A stretch of 64,000 nucleotides of DNA, from assembly GCF_000717185.1 (NCBI RefSeq), contig NZ_JNYE01000010.1, positions 1-64,000 on the forward strand. Direction: 5' to 3'. Within the stretch, counting starts at the first letter, position 1; each line of letters begins with the position of its first letter. The position numbers and the translations under genes were made by a program. Below are positions 25,617 to 34,787 of this stretch, in pieces. Under the pieces are notes generated by a model, which was given only the letters and a program-made list of their open reading frames with translations, was not told the DNA's origin and made no database searches. This DNA is from Kitasatospora phosalacinea (GTDB lineage Bacteria; Actinomycetota; Actinomycetes; Streptomycetales; Streptomycetaceae).

Positions 25617-26777
25617 TCAGCGGGTGCCCACCGCCGCGCGGACCGCGCGGCGGGCCAGCGCCGCGTCGTCGTACAGCCGGCGGATCATGATCCGCTGCTC
25701 CTCGCCCGCCCCCGGGACGTCGTGCAGCCGCAGCTCCCGCATCAGCACCAGCACCAGGTTCACCAGGAACGCGTCCCGGGCCAGCGTGCCGCCGGACTGG
25801 GCGAGTTGGCTGATCTGGCGGCGGGCCGCGGTGTCGCCCGACAGCACGCTCCACAGCACCGCCAGGTCGTAGCCCGGCAGGTACCAGCCCGCCTGCTCCC
25901 AGTCCAGCAGGACCGGGCCGGACGGGGCCAGCAGCACGTTGCCCAGCAGCGCGTCGCCGTGGTTGAGCTGCCACGGCACCGAGGACAGGCCGTGCAGCAG
26001 GCCGCGCAGGTCGCCCGCGTCCCGGTCGGTCAGCAGGCCCAGCGAGTGGAACCGGGCGATCTCGGTCTGGTAGTCCATCGGCTTGCCGAACACGTCCGTC
26101 GGCGGGCGCCACAGGTTCAGCGTGCGCACCGCGCCCAGCACCGCGCGCACCTCGCCCGGCGTCGGCGCGTTCGCCGGGTGCCGCTCGCGGGCCGCCGGAC
26201 GGCCCGGCACCCGCTCCAGCACCAGCACGCAGCGGTCGTGGTCCGCCGCCACCAGCCGCGGCAGCCGCACCGGCGGACGGTGCCGCACGAACGCCCGGTA
26301 CACCGCCACCTCGTGGTGGAAGCGCTCGATCAGCTGCTCCGCCCGCTCCCCGCGCAGCGCCGCCGGCGCCAGGCACTTCGCCACCACCGGGGCCCGGCCG
26401 ATGGTGCCCGCGATCAGGATGTGCCGACTGCCCTCGCGCAGCACCTGGCGCGGCAGGAACGCCGGACATATCCGCGCGACGTTGGCGAGCACCGCCCGCA
26501 CCGCCGGGGTCTGCAGCGCGGCCGGGTCCACCCGGTCCACGAACGCCTCCGGGGCCCGGCCCGCGCCGGGACGGCCGAGCCGGCCGGCCTGGTCGACCAG
26601 CGGTCGGGTCACCAGGGTGGTGCGCCCGCGCGGGTCGCGCAGCTCGGCGCCGCGCGGTGCGGGCCGGCCCGCACCGGCGGTCGGGGGGCGCAGGGGGGAG
26701 CGTGACTGGCGTACGGTCGCGGCGTCCACCCCGGTCGGGGACGACGAACGGGTACCGGTGCTGGCTGTGGAGTACAT
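25617..26777 (-). CDS. APH/choline-kinase-like phosphotransferase
   Basis: 386 residues from ATG 26777. Residues 1-75 are low-complexity; the kinase fold follows: [19 protein letters not shown] (nucleotide-binding lobe and Lys), [34 protein letters not shown] (hinge), then the catalytic loop [14 protein letters not shown] (His-Gly-Asp-x4-Asn) and metal loop [18 protein letters not shown]. Members phosphorylate aminoglycosides or small metabolites; resistance is not implied without further evidence. A further ATG-proximal start is hard to judge because the head is unstructured. Divergent from the NsdA-like gene with a 445-bp gap. Confidence 0.85.
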   Translation of the reverse strand: MYSTASTGTRSSSPTGVDAATVRQSRSPLRPPTAGAGRPAPRGAELRDPRGRTTLVTRPLVDQAGRLGRPGAGRAPEAFVDRVDPAALQTPAVRAVLANVARICPAFLPRQVLREGSRHILIAGTIGRAPVVAKCLAPAALRGERAEQLIERFHHEVAVYRAFVRHRPPVRLPRLVAADHDRCVLVLERVPGRPAARERHPANAPTPGEVRAVLGAVRTLNLWRPPTDVFGKPMDYQTEIARFHSLGLLTDRDAGDLRGLLHGLSSVPWQLNHGDALLGNVLLAPSGPVLLDWEQAGWYLPGYDLAVLWSVLSGDTAARRQISQLAQSGGTLARDAFLVNLVLVLMRELRLHDVPGAGEEQRIMIRRLYDDAALARRAVRAAVGTR

Positions 26778-27222
26778 GGGCTGGTGAGGGTCCTTCCTTG
26801 ACCGGCGGCACAGCGGAAAGCAGGTGGTGCTGGGAGACGCGCGGGCCCGGATCCGTCCGGGGTCGGGCCGCCGGGCGGGGCGGGGGCGCCGGGCACGGCC
26901 GGTGGAGCGCCGGAACCGCCCGCACCCTGGGGAGTGCGACCGCTCCGACGACCACCGCGCCCTGCCCGGCGCCCCCGCGCCACCCGGTCGCGCCACCCCC
27001 CGGAACGCTGCTCCCGGACGGCCGCCTGACGTACCGTCGGAGTGGAGTCCGAGCCGGTCGGGGGCCGTTCCGGTGCGAAGCCGGGGTGGCGCATACCTAC
27101 CTGACACCCGAACGGCACTGGCACACCACGTAGCGCACCCTGGCGAACCATGGCGAATGGTCGCCTGGCATGTGACAGAGCCACTAGGGTCGGGGACCAG
27201 CCGAGGATCCTGGGGGCTTCAG
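26778..27222. promoter_or_regulatory. 445-bp divergent intergenic region with inverted repeat
   Basis: No gene recognised. Close to the regulator start there is an inverted repeat, GGCGAACCAT (27142-27151) against ATGGTCGCC (27157-27165), with one bulged base, and a TAGGGT (27186-27191) that can serve as -10 for the regulator. An autoregulatory operator is a reasonable guess, but is inference only. Confidence 0.4.
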
Positions 27223-28707
27223 TTGAGCAAGGGGCCGAACACCAGACTGGCCGACCACTTCGCCCTGACCGGATGGTCCAAGGGCGAGCTGGCCCGGCTG
27301 GTCAACCGGCGGGGTGCCGCGCTGGGCGAGCAGCAGCTGTCCACCGACACCTCCCGGGTCCGGCGCTGGATCGAGCAGGGCGAGATCCCGCGCGACCCGG
27401 TGCCGAGGGTGCTGGCCGCCGTGTTCACGGAGCGGCTCGGCCGTGTCGTCACCACCGAGGACCTAGGTCTCGAACGACACCGGCCCACCAGGTCCGGCAG
27501 CAGCGCAGCACCGCCGAAGGAGCCCTGGGCACCGGATCGGACGGCCGCGGTCCTCACCGAGTTCACGGGAATGGACCTCATGCTGAACAGACGCGGACTG
27601 GTCGGCGCCTCCGCCGCCCTCGCGGCGGGCGCGGTCATCGCCGACAACCTGCACGACTGGCTGACCGGCGGTGCCGTCGCCGAGGCGGCCGCCCGCCCCG
27701 GCCCCCGCCAGCTCCCCGCCCAGGGCGGGCCCCGCCCCGTCCTGGACGTCTACGAACCCGGACCGGTCGGCAACGAGGAGGTCGCCGCCCTCGAACGCGC
27801 CGTCGAGGTGTTCCGGGCCTGGGACGCCTCGCGCGGCGGCGGGCTCCAGCGCAAGGCCGTGGTCGGCCAGCTCAACGAGGTCGGCGGCCTGCTCACCCAC
27901 GGCCACCCGCCCGCGCTGGAGCGCCGGCTGTGGACGGTCGCCGCCAACCTCGCCGTGCTGGCCGGCTGGATGTCCCACGACGTCGGCCTCGAACCCACCG
28001 CCCAGCGCTACTTCGTGATCGCCGCGCAGGCCGCCCGGGAGGCCGACGACCGCCCCCGGGCCGGGGAGGCGATCTCCCGCGCCGCCCGCCAGATGCTCCA
28101 CCTCGGCCGGGCCGACGACGCCCTCGAACTCATGCAGCTCGCCCACGCCAGCGCCGGGCCCGAGGACGGCACCCAGCCGCGCACCCGGGCCATGCTGCAC
28201 ACCGTCGAAGCCTGGGCGCAGGCCTCGCTCGGCCGCTCCGAGGCCACCCGCCGGGTGCTCGGCGAGGCCGAGGAGCTCTTCGTCCAGGACACCGCCGAAC
28301 CCGCCCCCAGCTGGATGCAGCTGTTCAACGAGGCCGAACTGCACGGCATGCAGGCCCTGGTCTACCGCACCCTCGCCGAGCACGACCCCGGCGCCGTCCC
28401 GCTCGCCCTCCGGCACGCCCAGACCGCGATCCGGCTGCGCCAGGCCACCGGCCGGGAGCGCTCCGCGCTGCTCGACCGGATCAACCTGGCCTCCATCCAC
28501 TGGATCTCCGGCGAACCCGACGAGGCCCAGGTGCAGGCCAAGCTCGCCCTCGCCTCGATCAACCACACCTCCTCCAAGCGCACCTGGGACCGGCTGCGCG
28601 AGATGTACCGCCTCTCCACCCGCTACCAGGGTCTGCCCGCGGTCGCCGAGCTCCGGGAGCAGATCCACGCGGCCCTCCCCGCACCGCGCGGCCCCCGGAC
28701 GGTCTGA
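27223..28707 (+). CDS. NsdA-like developmental/antibiotic regulator with TPR-like domain
   Basis: 494 residues from a TTG at 27223. The N terminus (ALTGWSKGELARLVNRRG; STDTSRVRRWIEQGEIPRD; VVTTEDLGL) is the XRE-like domain known from NsdA-type proteins of Streptomyces, which repress differentiation and antibiotic production in S. coelicolor. A hydrophobic stretch (VGASAALAAGAVIADNL) follows around residue 130, then about 300 residues of helical pairs that read as tetratricopeptide-like repeats (ANLAVLAGWMSHDVGLEPTA, AGEAISRAARQMLHLGRADD). The similarity to NsdA is from remembered motifs; orthology is not certain, as such regulators exist in several copies. Followed by a repeat and terminator. 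Confidence 0.72.
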   Translation: MSKGPNTRLADHFALTGWSKGELARLVNRRGAALGEQQLSTDTSRVRRWIEQGEIPRDPVPRVLAAVFTERLGRVVTTEDLGLERHRPTRSGSSAAPPKEPWAPDRTAAVLTEFTGMDLMLNRRGLVGASAALAAGAVIADNLHDWLTGGAVAEAAARPGPRQLPAQGGPRPVLDVYEPGPVGNEEVAALERAVEVFRAWDASRGGGLQRKAVVGQLNEVGGLLTHGHPPALERRLWTVAANLAVLAGWMSHDVGLEPTAQRYFVIAAQAAREADDRPRAGEAISRAARQMLHLGRADDALELMQLAHASAGPEDGTQPRTRAMLHTVEAWAQASLGRSEATRRVLGEAEELFVQDTAEPAPSWMQLFNEAELHGMQALVYRTLAEHDPGAVPLALRHAQTAIRLRQATGRERSALLDRINLASIHWISGEPDEAQVQAKLALASINHTSSKRTWDRLREMYRLSTRYQGLPAVAELREQIHAALPAPRGPRTV

Positions 28708-28748
28708 CGGCCCCGGACGGCCCCGGACGGCCCCGGACGGTCTGACGC
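28706..28748. repeat. 10-bp tandem repeat copying the 3' end of the regulator gene
   Basis: GACGGCCCCG occurs three times head to tail, and the gene's last 16 bases (CCCGGACGGTCTGACG, 28695-28710) recur at 28733-28748, so the 3' end was duplicated together with the stop codon. Confidence 0.7.
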
Positions 28749-28753
28749 CCCGT

Positions 28754-28784
28754 CGGCCCGCGGTGCTTTCCGCGCCGCGGGCCG
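28754..28784 (+). terminator. Hairpin terminator after the NsdA-like gene
   Basis: Perfect 10-bp stem CGGCCCGCGG (28754-28763) with CCGCGGGCCG (28775-28784), loop of 11 bases including CTTTCC. No T-tract follows, as is common in high-GC actinobacteria. Confidence 0.65.
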
Positions 28785-29012
28785 ATCCGATTCGCGCCCG
28801 AACGAACGTCCCATTGCGGAAGGGGCCGATCCGGTACGGACGGACCCGGTTCGGTACGGTTCAGCTGCGGGAATCCGTTGCCCTGTGTGCAGATCGGCCA
28901 CCCAGGCGGTAACCTTCGGTGATTCCGGCGCCCGGGCGCCTGAGCTGTGCCAACCGACCCCGGCGACGGAAATCCCGTTGCCACGACGACCGCCGCAACG
29001 GATGCTGACCTC

Positions 29013-30440
29013 ATGTTCGAGCCAGTGATAGCGCCCAGCGCCAGCCTCCTCGGCCTCCTCCAGAGAGGTCGCGGAGACGGGCAGCTGCATGCGTTGGCCG
29101 CCGACCGCGACGAGGCGATCGCCGCCGTCGAGACCTGCGTCACCAACGACCCACGCGCCGACTGGCAGGTCGAGAACCGCTCCCTGTACTACGCCCGCCT
29201 CTACATGGAGCTCGAAGCCCCCCTCACCGGCATCGAGCTCCACCTGCACTCGCCCGAGGACAGCCTCGACACCGACGAGGCCCGCACCGGCCTCGCCCTC
29301 GCCGTCCTGGGCCACCTCGCCGGCTACGGCCGCCGCGACGCCCTCGACCTGCTGCGCGCCTACACCACCACCGGAACCAACTGGGCCTGGGCCCTCGACG
29401 AGCTCGCCCTGCGCGACACCGACGAGGCCCTGCTCGCCCTCGCCCCCGCCGTCCTCGGCCGCTTCCCGGCCGACCCGGAGGGCGAGGCCGACCTGCGCGA
29501 GACCATCCGCGCCGCGTACGAGCCGCGGGTCTGGCGGCTCTGGGCCGCGCACCACCCGCGGGTCGCCGCCGCCAGCGAGCAGTCACCGTTCGACCTGTGG
29601 CAACGGCAGCTGAACCGCCCCGGCGTCACCCCCGGCTGGTCCACCGCCGACGTGCTCGCCTGGGCCGACCAGGGCGACAGCGCCGCCCCCGACGCCCTCG
29701 CCCGCCGCGCCGCCGCGGCCGCCCGCTGCCTCACCGCCGTCGTCCGCCCCGAGGACGCGCCGCTGCTGCACGACGCCGCCGCGCACGGACCGGCCGGCGC
29801 CCGCTGCGCCGCGCTCCGGCACCTCGTCGAGCAGCGCGACCCGGCCGCCGCCGCCCTGATCGAGACCGCCGCCGCGGACCTGGACCACCGGGTGGTCCGC
29901 GCCTCGCTGGAGCTGCTCGGCCGGATGCGAGGTCCCGAGGCGCTCGCGCACGCCCGCCGCTGGGCCGACCCGGCGACCGGCGGCGCGGACAGCGCCCTCG
30001 CCCAGGCCGCCGTCCGCCTCCTCGCCGACGCGGGCGAACCCGGCGACGCCCCGCTGGTCGTCGCCGGACTGCACCAGTGGATCTCGCTGAACGGCGTCAC
30101 CGGCGCCGCCCTCGGCAGCCTGGTCGACGGCGTCGGCCGCCTGCACGCCACCGCCGCCGTCCCCGCCCTGCGGCACGTCTACGGCGAGGCCGCCTCCTCC
30201 GAGCTGCGCGGCCGCGCCGCCCAGGCGCTCGCCGTCACCGACCCCAACTTCGGGGCCGGACCGGCCGTCGAGTGCCTGTGGGACTGCGAGGAGTCCACCC
30301 GCGAGCTCGCCGCCACCCACGTCACCACCACCGGCGACGTCCGCGTCCTCGAACGCCTGCGCCGGCTCGCCGCCGACCCGGCCGAGGAGGCCGAGGTGCA
30401 CGCCGCCGTCCGCGGCCGCCTGACGGCGCGCGACCGGTAG
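29013..30440 (+). CDS. HEAT-repeat protein, function unknown
   Basis: 475 residues from ATG 29013 (MFEPVIAPSASLLGLLQRGR). The N-terminal third is a conserved helical domain (DWQVENRSLYYARLYMELEA; GLALAVLGHLAGYGRRDALD; ALDELALRD). The C-terminal two thirds consist of paired helices with HEAT/Armadillo periodicity (HGPAGARCAALRHLVEQRDP; DHRVVRASLELLGRMRGPEA; LRGRAAQALAVTDPNFG), a scaffold for protein contacts. No enzyme motif. It is co-directional with the NsdA-like regulator, from which it is separated by a terminator and 228 bp, and is followed 12 bp later by the YcnI gene. Confidence 0.82.
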   Translation: MFEPVIAPSASLLGLLQRGRGDGQLHALAADRDEAIAAVETCVTNDPRADWQVENRSLYYARLYMELEAPLTGIELHLHSPEDSLDTDEARTGLALAVLGHLAGYGRRDALDLLRAYTTTGTNWAWALDELALRDTDEALLALAPAVLGRFPADPEGEADLRETIRAAYEPRVWRLWAAHHPRVAAASEQSPFDLWQRQLNRPGVTPGWSTADVLAWADQGDSAAPDALARRAAAAARCLTAVVRPEDAPLLHDAAAHGPAGARCAALRHLVEQRDPAAAALIETAAADLDHRVVRASLELLGRMRGPEALAHARRWADPATGGADSALAQAAVRLLADAGEPGDAPLVVAGLHQWISLNGVTGAALGSLVDGVGRLHATAAVPALRHVYGEAASSELRGRAAQALAVTDPNFGAGPAVECLWDCEESTRELAATHVTTTGDVRVLERLRRLAADPAEEAEVHAAVRGRLTARDR

Positions 30441-30451
30441 GCTTGCCGGTC

Positions 30452-31195
30452 ATGCAGCGATCACGAGCGCCCCGCCGGTCCCTGGTGCCCGCCGCCCTCG
30501 CGCTGGGCCTGGTGCTCGGCGCCGCCGGGGTCGCGGCCGCGCACGTCGAGGTCGACTCCCCGACCGCGCAGGCCCTCGCGGTCGACGCCCGGGTCGCCTT
30601 CTCCGCCGAGGGCGAGTCCTCCACGGCGGGCATCGCCGACGTCAAGGTCGTGCTGCCCGGCGGGCTCGCCCCCGGCGACGTCACCCTGGTCGCGGCCCCC
30701 GACGGCTGGGCGCTCACGCCCACCGCCGACGGCTACGCGGTGGCCGGGCCGGCCCTCGCGCCCGGCGCGGCCGCCGAGTGGACGGTCGAGGTCCGGCAGC
30801 TGCCCGACACCGACTCGCTGGTCTTCAAGACCCTGGTCGACTACTCCGACGGCCACACCGACCGCTGGATCGAGCTCCCGCAGAACGGCAGCAAGCCGGA
30901 GCACCCCGCCCCCACGCTCGCCCTGCGCCCGGCCGCCCCCGGCGCGACCCCGCTCCCGGCGGCCGACGCGTCCCCCTCTTCCTCCGCCTCTTCCTCCGCT
31001 CCGGCTTCCGCACCGGCGTCCGCGAGTGCGCCGACGAGCCCGTCCGCCGTGCCGTCCGTGGCGGCCGTGGCCCCGAAGGACGACGCGGACGGCGCCGGCA
31101 CCACCGCGGTCGTGCTCGGCAGCGTCGCGGGCGTCGCCGTCCTCGGCACGCTGGTCGCCCTGGTGCTGCGCCGCCGGAAGTCGCCCTCCGCCTGA
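30452..31195 (+). CDS. YcnI-type (DUF1775) copper-associated membrane-anchored protein
   Basis: 247 residues from ATG 30452. Sec signal peptide (LVPAALALGLVLGAAGVAAA) cleaved just before His: mature start HVEVDSPTAQ. In YcnI proteins the exposed N-terminal His together with a conserved Trp/Glu binds copper. The DUF1775 core follows (FSAEGESSTAGIADVKVVLP; WTVEVRQLPDTDSLVFKTLV; DGHTDRWIELP), then a Ser/Ala/Pro linker and a C-terminal membrane helix (AVVLGSVAGVAVLGTLVALV) with a basic stop-transfer RRRK. Extracytoplasmic. YcnI usually sits with CopC/CopD genes; none is seen here, and the DUF is adjacent only to the HEAT gene. Confidence 0.9.
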   Translation: MQRSRAPRRSLVPAALALGLVLGAAGVAAAHVEVDSPTAQALAVDARVAFSAEGESSTAGIADVKVVLPGGLAPGDVTLVAAPDGWALTPTADGYAVAGPALAPGAAAEWTVEVRQLPDTDSLVFKTLVDYSDGHTDRWIELPQNGSKPEHPAPTLALRPAAPGATPLPAADASPSSSASSSAPASAPASASAPTSPSAVPSVAAVAPKDDADGAGTTAVVLGSVAGVAVLGTLVALVLRRRKSPSA

Positions 31196-31227
31196 GCCGT
31201 CGGCGGGGGCTGCCGGGATCCCCGCCC

Positions 31228-31710
31228 GTGAGCGTCATCGGCAGCTACCTGCGGCGGGCCCCGCCGAGATCGTCCGGGTCCGCGAAGAGCCCGGCCGGGC
31301 GCGTGAGTTCAGGACCGAGCAGGCCGCGGAGGAGCGCCTGCGCGACCCGGCCGAACTGCGCTTCCACGACACCGGCAAGGCCTGGGCGGGCCTGGCCCGC
31401 CTGCTCGCCCGGCACGGCCTGCCGACCGTGGTGGTCCACGGCGGCGAGCCCCTGCCCGGGGACGAGGACCGGGGCTGCGGCCCGCCCCTCCCGCTGGCCG
31501 GGCCTGGTCGCGGACGCGGTGCGGCAGCTCGCGGACCGCCCCTTCGACGCGCTGGCCGACGGGCTCGCCCCCGCCGAGGGCCACCCCACCGGGCTCCGGG
31601 CCCGGGGCCCGTCCGCCTTCGAACACCTCGCCGCCCACCACGCGGCCCTGCTGCGCCACCTCACCCGCACCGCCCGCCACCGGCACGGGCTGCTGCTCCG
31701 GTGCTCCTGA
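31228..31710 (+). pseudogene. DUF1877-like gene with two compensating frameshifts
   Basis: The frame opens with GTG, MSVIGSYLRR, the typical first residues of DUF1877 (YfbM-like) proteins, and closes with a matching C-terminal part (VADAVRQLADRPFDALADGL; FEHLAAHHAALLRHL). Between about 31255 and 31500 the family-like text lies in another frame: PAEIVRVREEPG, FHDTGKAWAGLARLLARHGL, VVVHGGEPLPGDEDRGCGPP. One missing base near 31255 and one extra base near 31500 explain this. No stop codon interrupts the first frame, so a 160-residue protein with a scrambled middle could still be made; either a decayed gene or two sequencing errors. Convergent with the MFS gene, 6 bp away. Confidence 0.7.
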
Positions 31711-31716
31711 CCGCGC

Positions 31717-33069
31717 TCAGGCCGGGGCCGCGGCGTGCGGGAGGCGGCGGACGGCGGGGGAGAGCAGCGGGAGCAGGACGAGGGCGGCCTGGGCCCTCGC
31801 GGCGGCGGTGGCCACGGCGGGGGCGCCGAAGCGGGCGGTGAGCGGGCCGCAGGCGAGCTGGCCGAGCGGGATCGCCAGGTAGGCGAGGACGTCGGCGTCG
31901 GCCGAGACCCGGGACAGGACCTCGTTCGGCAGGTGCTCCTGGAGCGAGGTGTCCCAGGCGGTGGCGGACAGCGCCAGGCCCAGGCCGGAGGCGAACGCCG
32001 CGGCCAGCAGCCAGGGGACGGGGGCGGGCCGGCCGAGGGCGAGCAGCGGCAGCGGGAGCAGCAGCCCGGCGAGCTGGCCGGTGGCGAGCAGGCGGCGGGG
32101 CGCCAGGCGGTAGGCGGCGGCGTCCGCGAGCAGCAGCCCGGCGCCGCGGGCGGCGAGCAGGGCGCCCCACAGCGCCGGCCCGGCCAGCGCCGGGCCCAGG
32201 ACCTGCCAGGGGCCGACCAGCAGCAGGTTGGTGGCGCAGCAGGACCAGGTGGTCCACCAGATCCAGCGGGTGTGGCGGAGGACCGTCCAGCCCTCGCGCA
32301 GTTCGCGCCGGAGCGCGGTGGGCGCGGTGGGCGCGGCGGGCGTGGTGGGTGCGGCGGGCGTGGTGGGCGTGGTGGGTGCGGCGGGTGCGGCGGGCGTGGT
32401 GGGTGTGGTGGGCGTGGTGGGCGCGGCGGGCGTGGTGGGTGCGGTGGGCGTGGTGGGTGCGGCGGGTGCGGTGGGTGCGGCGGGTGCGGGACGGCGGGCC
32501 GGGAGGCGGGCGAGCAGGTGCGCGGCGGGCAGGTAGCTCGCCGCGTCGAGGGCGACCGCCCAGCCGGGCCCGGCTCCGGCGACCAGCAGTCCGGCCAGGG
32601 GCGGGCCGAGCAGTTTCCCGGCGTTGGCGGTGAGGCCCAGCAGGGCGTTCGCGGGCCGGAGCTGCCCGGGCGGGACGAGTTCGGGCAGGACGCCGCGCAG
32701 CGCGGGCGAGGTGAAGGCCGTGAGCGCGCCGTTGCAGAACTCCAGGGCGGCGAACGCCCCGAGCGCGTAGTGGCCGGTGAGCAGCAGGACGGCGGCCGCG
32801 CCCTGGCTGAGGCCCGCGCCGAGGTGGGTGGCCACCAGGACGGTGCGCCGGGGCAGCCGGTCGGCGACCGCGCCGCCGAGCAGCACCAGGCCCAGCAGCG
32901 GCACCGTCCGGACGGCGAGGACGGCACCCAGGTCGGCGGCCCGTCCGGCGGAGGCGTCCAGGACGGCGAAGGCCAGCGCGACCGGGGCCATCGCGCCGCC
33001 CAGCTGGGAGACCGCCCGGCCCAGGAGGAAGCGGCGGAAAGCGGAGTGGTGAAGGAGTGGTGGAAGCAC
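31717..33069 (-). CDS. MFS transporter with Pro/Thr/Ala minisatellite loop
   Basis: 450 residues from a GTG at 33069. The fold resembles MFS exporters of the DHA3 type (RRFLLGRAVSQLGGAMAPVA; GAVADRLPRRTVLVATHLG; NALLGLTANAGKLLGPPLA). Twelve hydrophobic segments are readable. The central cytoplasmic loop (about residues 194-252) is a run of P-[AT]-[APT] triplets coded by a 9-bp minisatellite, absent in ordinary members. The start is uncertain: the ATG-like contexts nearby are poor and the upstream region is shared with the divergent ArsR-domain gene. Substrate unknown; a regulator-transporter pair is plausible. Confidence 0.82.
   Translation of the reverse strand: MLPPLLHHSAFRRFLLGRAVSQLGGAMAPVALAFAVLDASAGRAADLGAVLAVRTVPLLGLVLLGGAVADRLPRRTVLVATHLGAGLSQGAAAVLLLTGHYALGAFAALEFCNGALTAFTSPALRGVLPELVPPGQLRPANALLGLTANAGKLLGPPLAGLLVAGAGPGWAVALDAASYLPAAHLLARLPARRPAPAAPTAPAAPTTPTAPTTPAAPTTPTTPTTPAAPAAPTTPTTPAAPTTPAAPTAPTALRRELREGWTVLRHTRWIWWTTWSCCATNLLLVGPWQVLGPALAGPALWGALLAARGAGLLLADAAAYRLAPRRLLATGQLAGLLLPLPLLALGRPAPVPWLLAAAFASGLGLALSATAWDTSLQEHLPNEVLSRVSADADVLAYLAIPLGQLACGPLTARFGAPAVATAAARAQAALVLLPLLSPAVRRLPHAAAPA
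32316..32490. repeat. 9-bp coding minisatellite in the MFS gene
   Basis: About 19 head-to-tail variants of a 9-bp unit (GGTGGGCGT and GGCGGGTGC classes on the plus strand). Because the unit is a multiple of three, copy-number change keeps the reading frame and only alters the length of the cytoplasmic loop between the two transporter halves. Confidence 0.9.
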
Positions 33070-33152
33070 CCGCAGAGTGTGGGAGCCCGCGCGCCGCGGC
33101 CTCTATCGTTTCGGGGTCCGCCGAAAGGCGGCCGGGGAGGGGAGGGGGCGCG

Positions 33153-34145
33153 GTGGTCGTGCTGCGGCTGGACTCGTCGGCGCTGTCGCGCTCGCGGTTC
33201 GCGCTGTCGCCGTTCGCGGAGACGCTGGCGGCGGTCGTCCAACTGGCCCGTCCGCACACCGAGCCGTGGGCCGCGGCCTGGTGGGAGCGACACCGTCCGG
33301 CGTTCCTGGCCCGGCTGGCGGCGGACGGGTACGCGCGGGGGCTGGTGGAGCTGGTCGCGGCGACCAAGTACCTGCCGGACCACCTGACGCTGCCGCCGGG
33401 CGGCGGCATGGGCACCACGCTGGAGTCCGAACTCGCCGCGGTGGCGCGGGTGCCGGACGAGGTGGCGGAGGCGGGGCTGCGCACCTCGCAGGCGCACGCC
33501 TGGGCGGGCCAGCGGCTGGACCGGCTCACCGGTCGCGGTCACGGCGCCCGCGCCGCCGCGCTGTTCCGCGAGGTCTGGGACGCGCACCTGGCCGCGGACT
33601 GGCCCGCCCGGCGGGCGGCCCTGCAGCGCGACGTCACCCACCGGGCCGGGCTGCTGGCCGCGCACGGCTGGCCGCGGGCCCTGCACCTGATGAACCGGAG
33701 CAGCGGGTGGGTCGGCGCGGACGCGATCCGGTTCAGCGACCGCCCCGGGCCGGACCGGCGGGTCGGGCCGGACGGGATGCTGTTCGTCCCGGTCACGGCG
33801 CAGCGCAGCTCCTGGCTGTGCGAGGCGCCGGGCCGCCCGTTCGCGATGGTGTACCCGGCGCGCGGGACGGGGGAGGACGGCAGCGGCGGCAGCCGGGCGG
33901 GGGACGGCCGGGCGCTGGCCCGGCTGCTCGGCAGCGGGCGGGCGCAGATCCTGCGGAACCTGGAGACCCCCGCCACCACCAGCGAACTCGCCCTGCTGCT
34001 GGCCCAGTCGGTGGGCACGGTCGGCGGGCACCTGGCGATCCTGCGCGACAGCGGCCTGGTCGGCCGGACCAGGGTGGGCCGCCGGGTGCTCTACCACCGC
34101 ACGGAGCTGGGCGACCGGCTGGCGGCGGGCCCGGACGTCCGCTGA
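33153..34145 (+). CDS. ArsR-type winged-helix regulator with DUF5937-like N-terminal part
   Basis: 330 residues from a GTG at 33153 behind a long GGGGAGGGGAGGGGG purine run. The C terminus is a winged helix of the ArsR class (LARLLGSGRAQILRNLETPA; TTSELALLLAQSVGTVGGHL; GLVGRTRVGRRVLYHRTELG). The first 240 residues form a large domain (RFALSPFAETLAAVVQLARP; PWAAAWWERHRPAFLARLAA) found in many streptomycete ArsR-like regulators, presumably for ligand sensing. Divergently transcribed from the MFS gene across an 83-bp gap, so it most likely controls that transporter and itself. Confidence 0.85.
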   Translation: MVVLRLDSSALSRSRFALSPFAETLAAVVQLARPHTEPWAAAWWERHRPAFLARLAADGYARGLVELVAATKYLPDHLTLPPGGGMGTTLESELAAVARVPDEVAEAGLRTSQAHAWAGQRLDRLTGRGHGARAAALFREVWDAHLAADWPARRAALQRDVTHRAGLLAAHGWPRALHLMNRSSGWVGADAIRFSDRPGPDRRVGPDGMLFVPVTAQRSSWLCEAPGRPFAMVYPARGTGEDGSGGSRAGDGRALARLLGSGRAQILRNLETPATTSELALLLAQSVGTVGGHLAILRDSGLVGRTRVGRRVLYHRTELGDRLAAGPDVR

Positions 34146-34199
34146 GGGACCGCCGCCGCGCGGTGCCCGGTGTGCGCCGCCCGCCGCCCGGTGCTCGGG

Positions 34200-34649
34200 T
34201 CAGGCGACGCAGAACTCGTTGCCCTCGGGGTCGCGCATCACCCACCAGTGGCCGATCGGGCCCTGGTTCTGCTCCTCGACCCGGGTGGCGCCGAGCTTCT
34301 CCAACCGGGCGACCACGGCGTCGAGTTCGCCGCCGGAGTGGACGTCGATGTGCAGCCGGTTCTTGCCCTGCTTGGCCTCGGGGACGTCCTGGAAGAGGAT
34401 CCGGCGGCCCTTGCCGATGCCGCTCGCCGGGTCGTACGGGTCCTCGGGGTGGCGGACGGCCGAGTAGCCGCGGAACAGCTTGCGGCCCCCGCGTTCGTGG
34501 ATCGCGGCGGCGGGGAGCCGACCGGCGGCGAGCAGGTCGTCGATCAGTGCGGTCGGGTCCTCGACCTCGTACTCGAGGGCGGCGGCCCAGAACTCGGCGA
34601 GTGCGGCGGAGTCCCGGCTGTCCACGACCAGTTTCCAAGTGAGCGTCAT
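34200..34649 (-). CDS. VOC/glyoxalase-like protein
   Basis: 149 residues. A vicinal-oxygen-chelate type fold with two beta-alpha-beta-beta-beta repeats: LTWKLVVDSRDSAALAEFWA at the start and KNRLHIDVHSGGELDAVVAR then HWWVMRDPEGNEFCVA at the end, the latter being the usual closing strand pattern. Metal ligands are plausible at His in HIDVH and Glu in NEFC. Streptomycetes carry many such proteins of unknown substrate; some give resistance by sequestration, but nothing points to that here. Stands alone, convergent with the ArsR-like gene. Confidence 0.87.
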   Translation of the reverse strand: MTLTWKLVVDSRDSAALAEFWAAALEYEVEDPTALIDDLLAAGRLPAAAIHERGGRKLFRGYSAVRHPEDPYDPASGIGKGRRILFQDVPEAKQGKNRLHIDVHSGGELDAVVARLEKLGATRVEEQNQGPIGHWWVMRDPEGNEFCVA

Positions 34650-34787
34650 GCCAAGGGATTTAATCGCACGTCAGATCGAGCGGCAACGATCTTCGGCCAC
34701 CCGGTGTGTCGCCCCGGACCGCCCCGTCCCGTGGGGCGGCGCGGGGGTGGTTCGGGGGTGGTCCGGGGCGGTGCGGGGCCGTGCGGG

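Noticed and set aside
25617..26777. Antibiotic resistance call for the APH-family kinase
   Set aside because: The fold alone does not define the substrate, and no antibiotic biosynthesis genes are adjacent.
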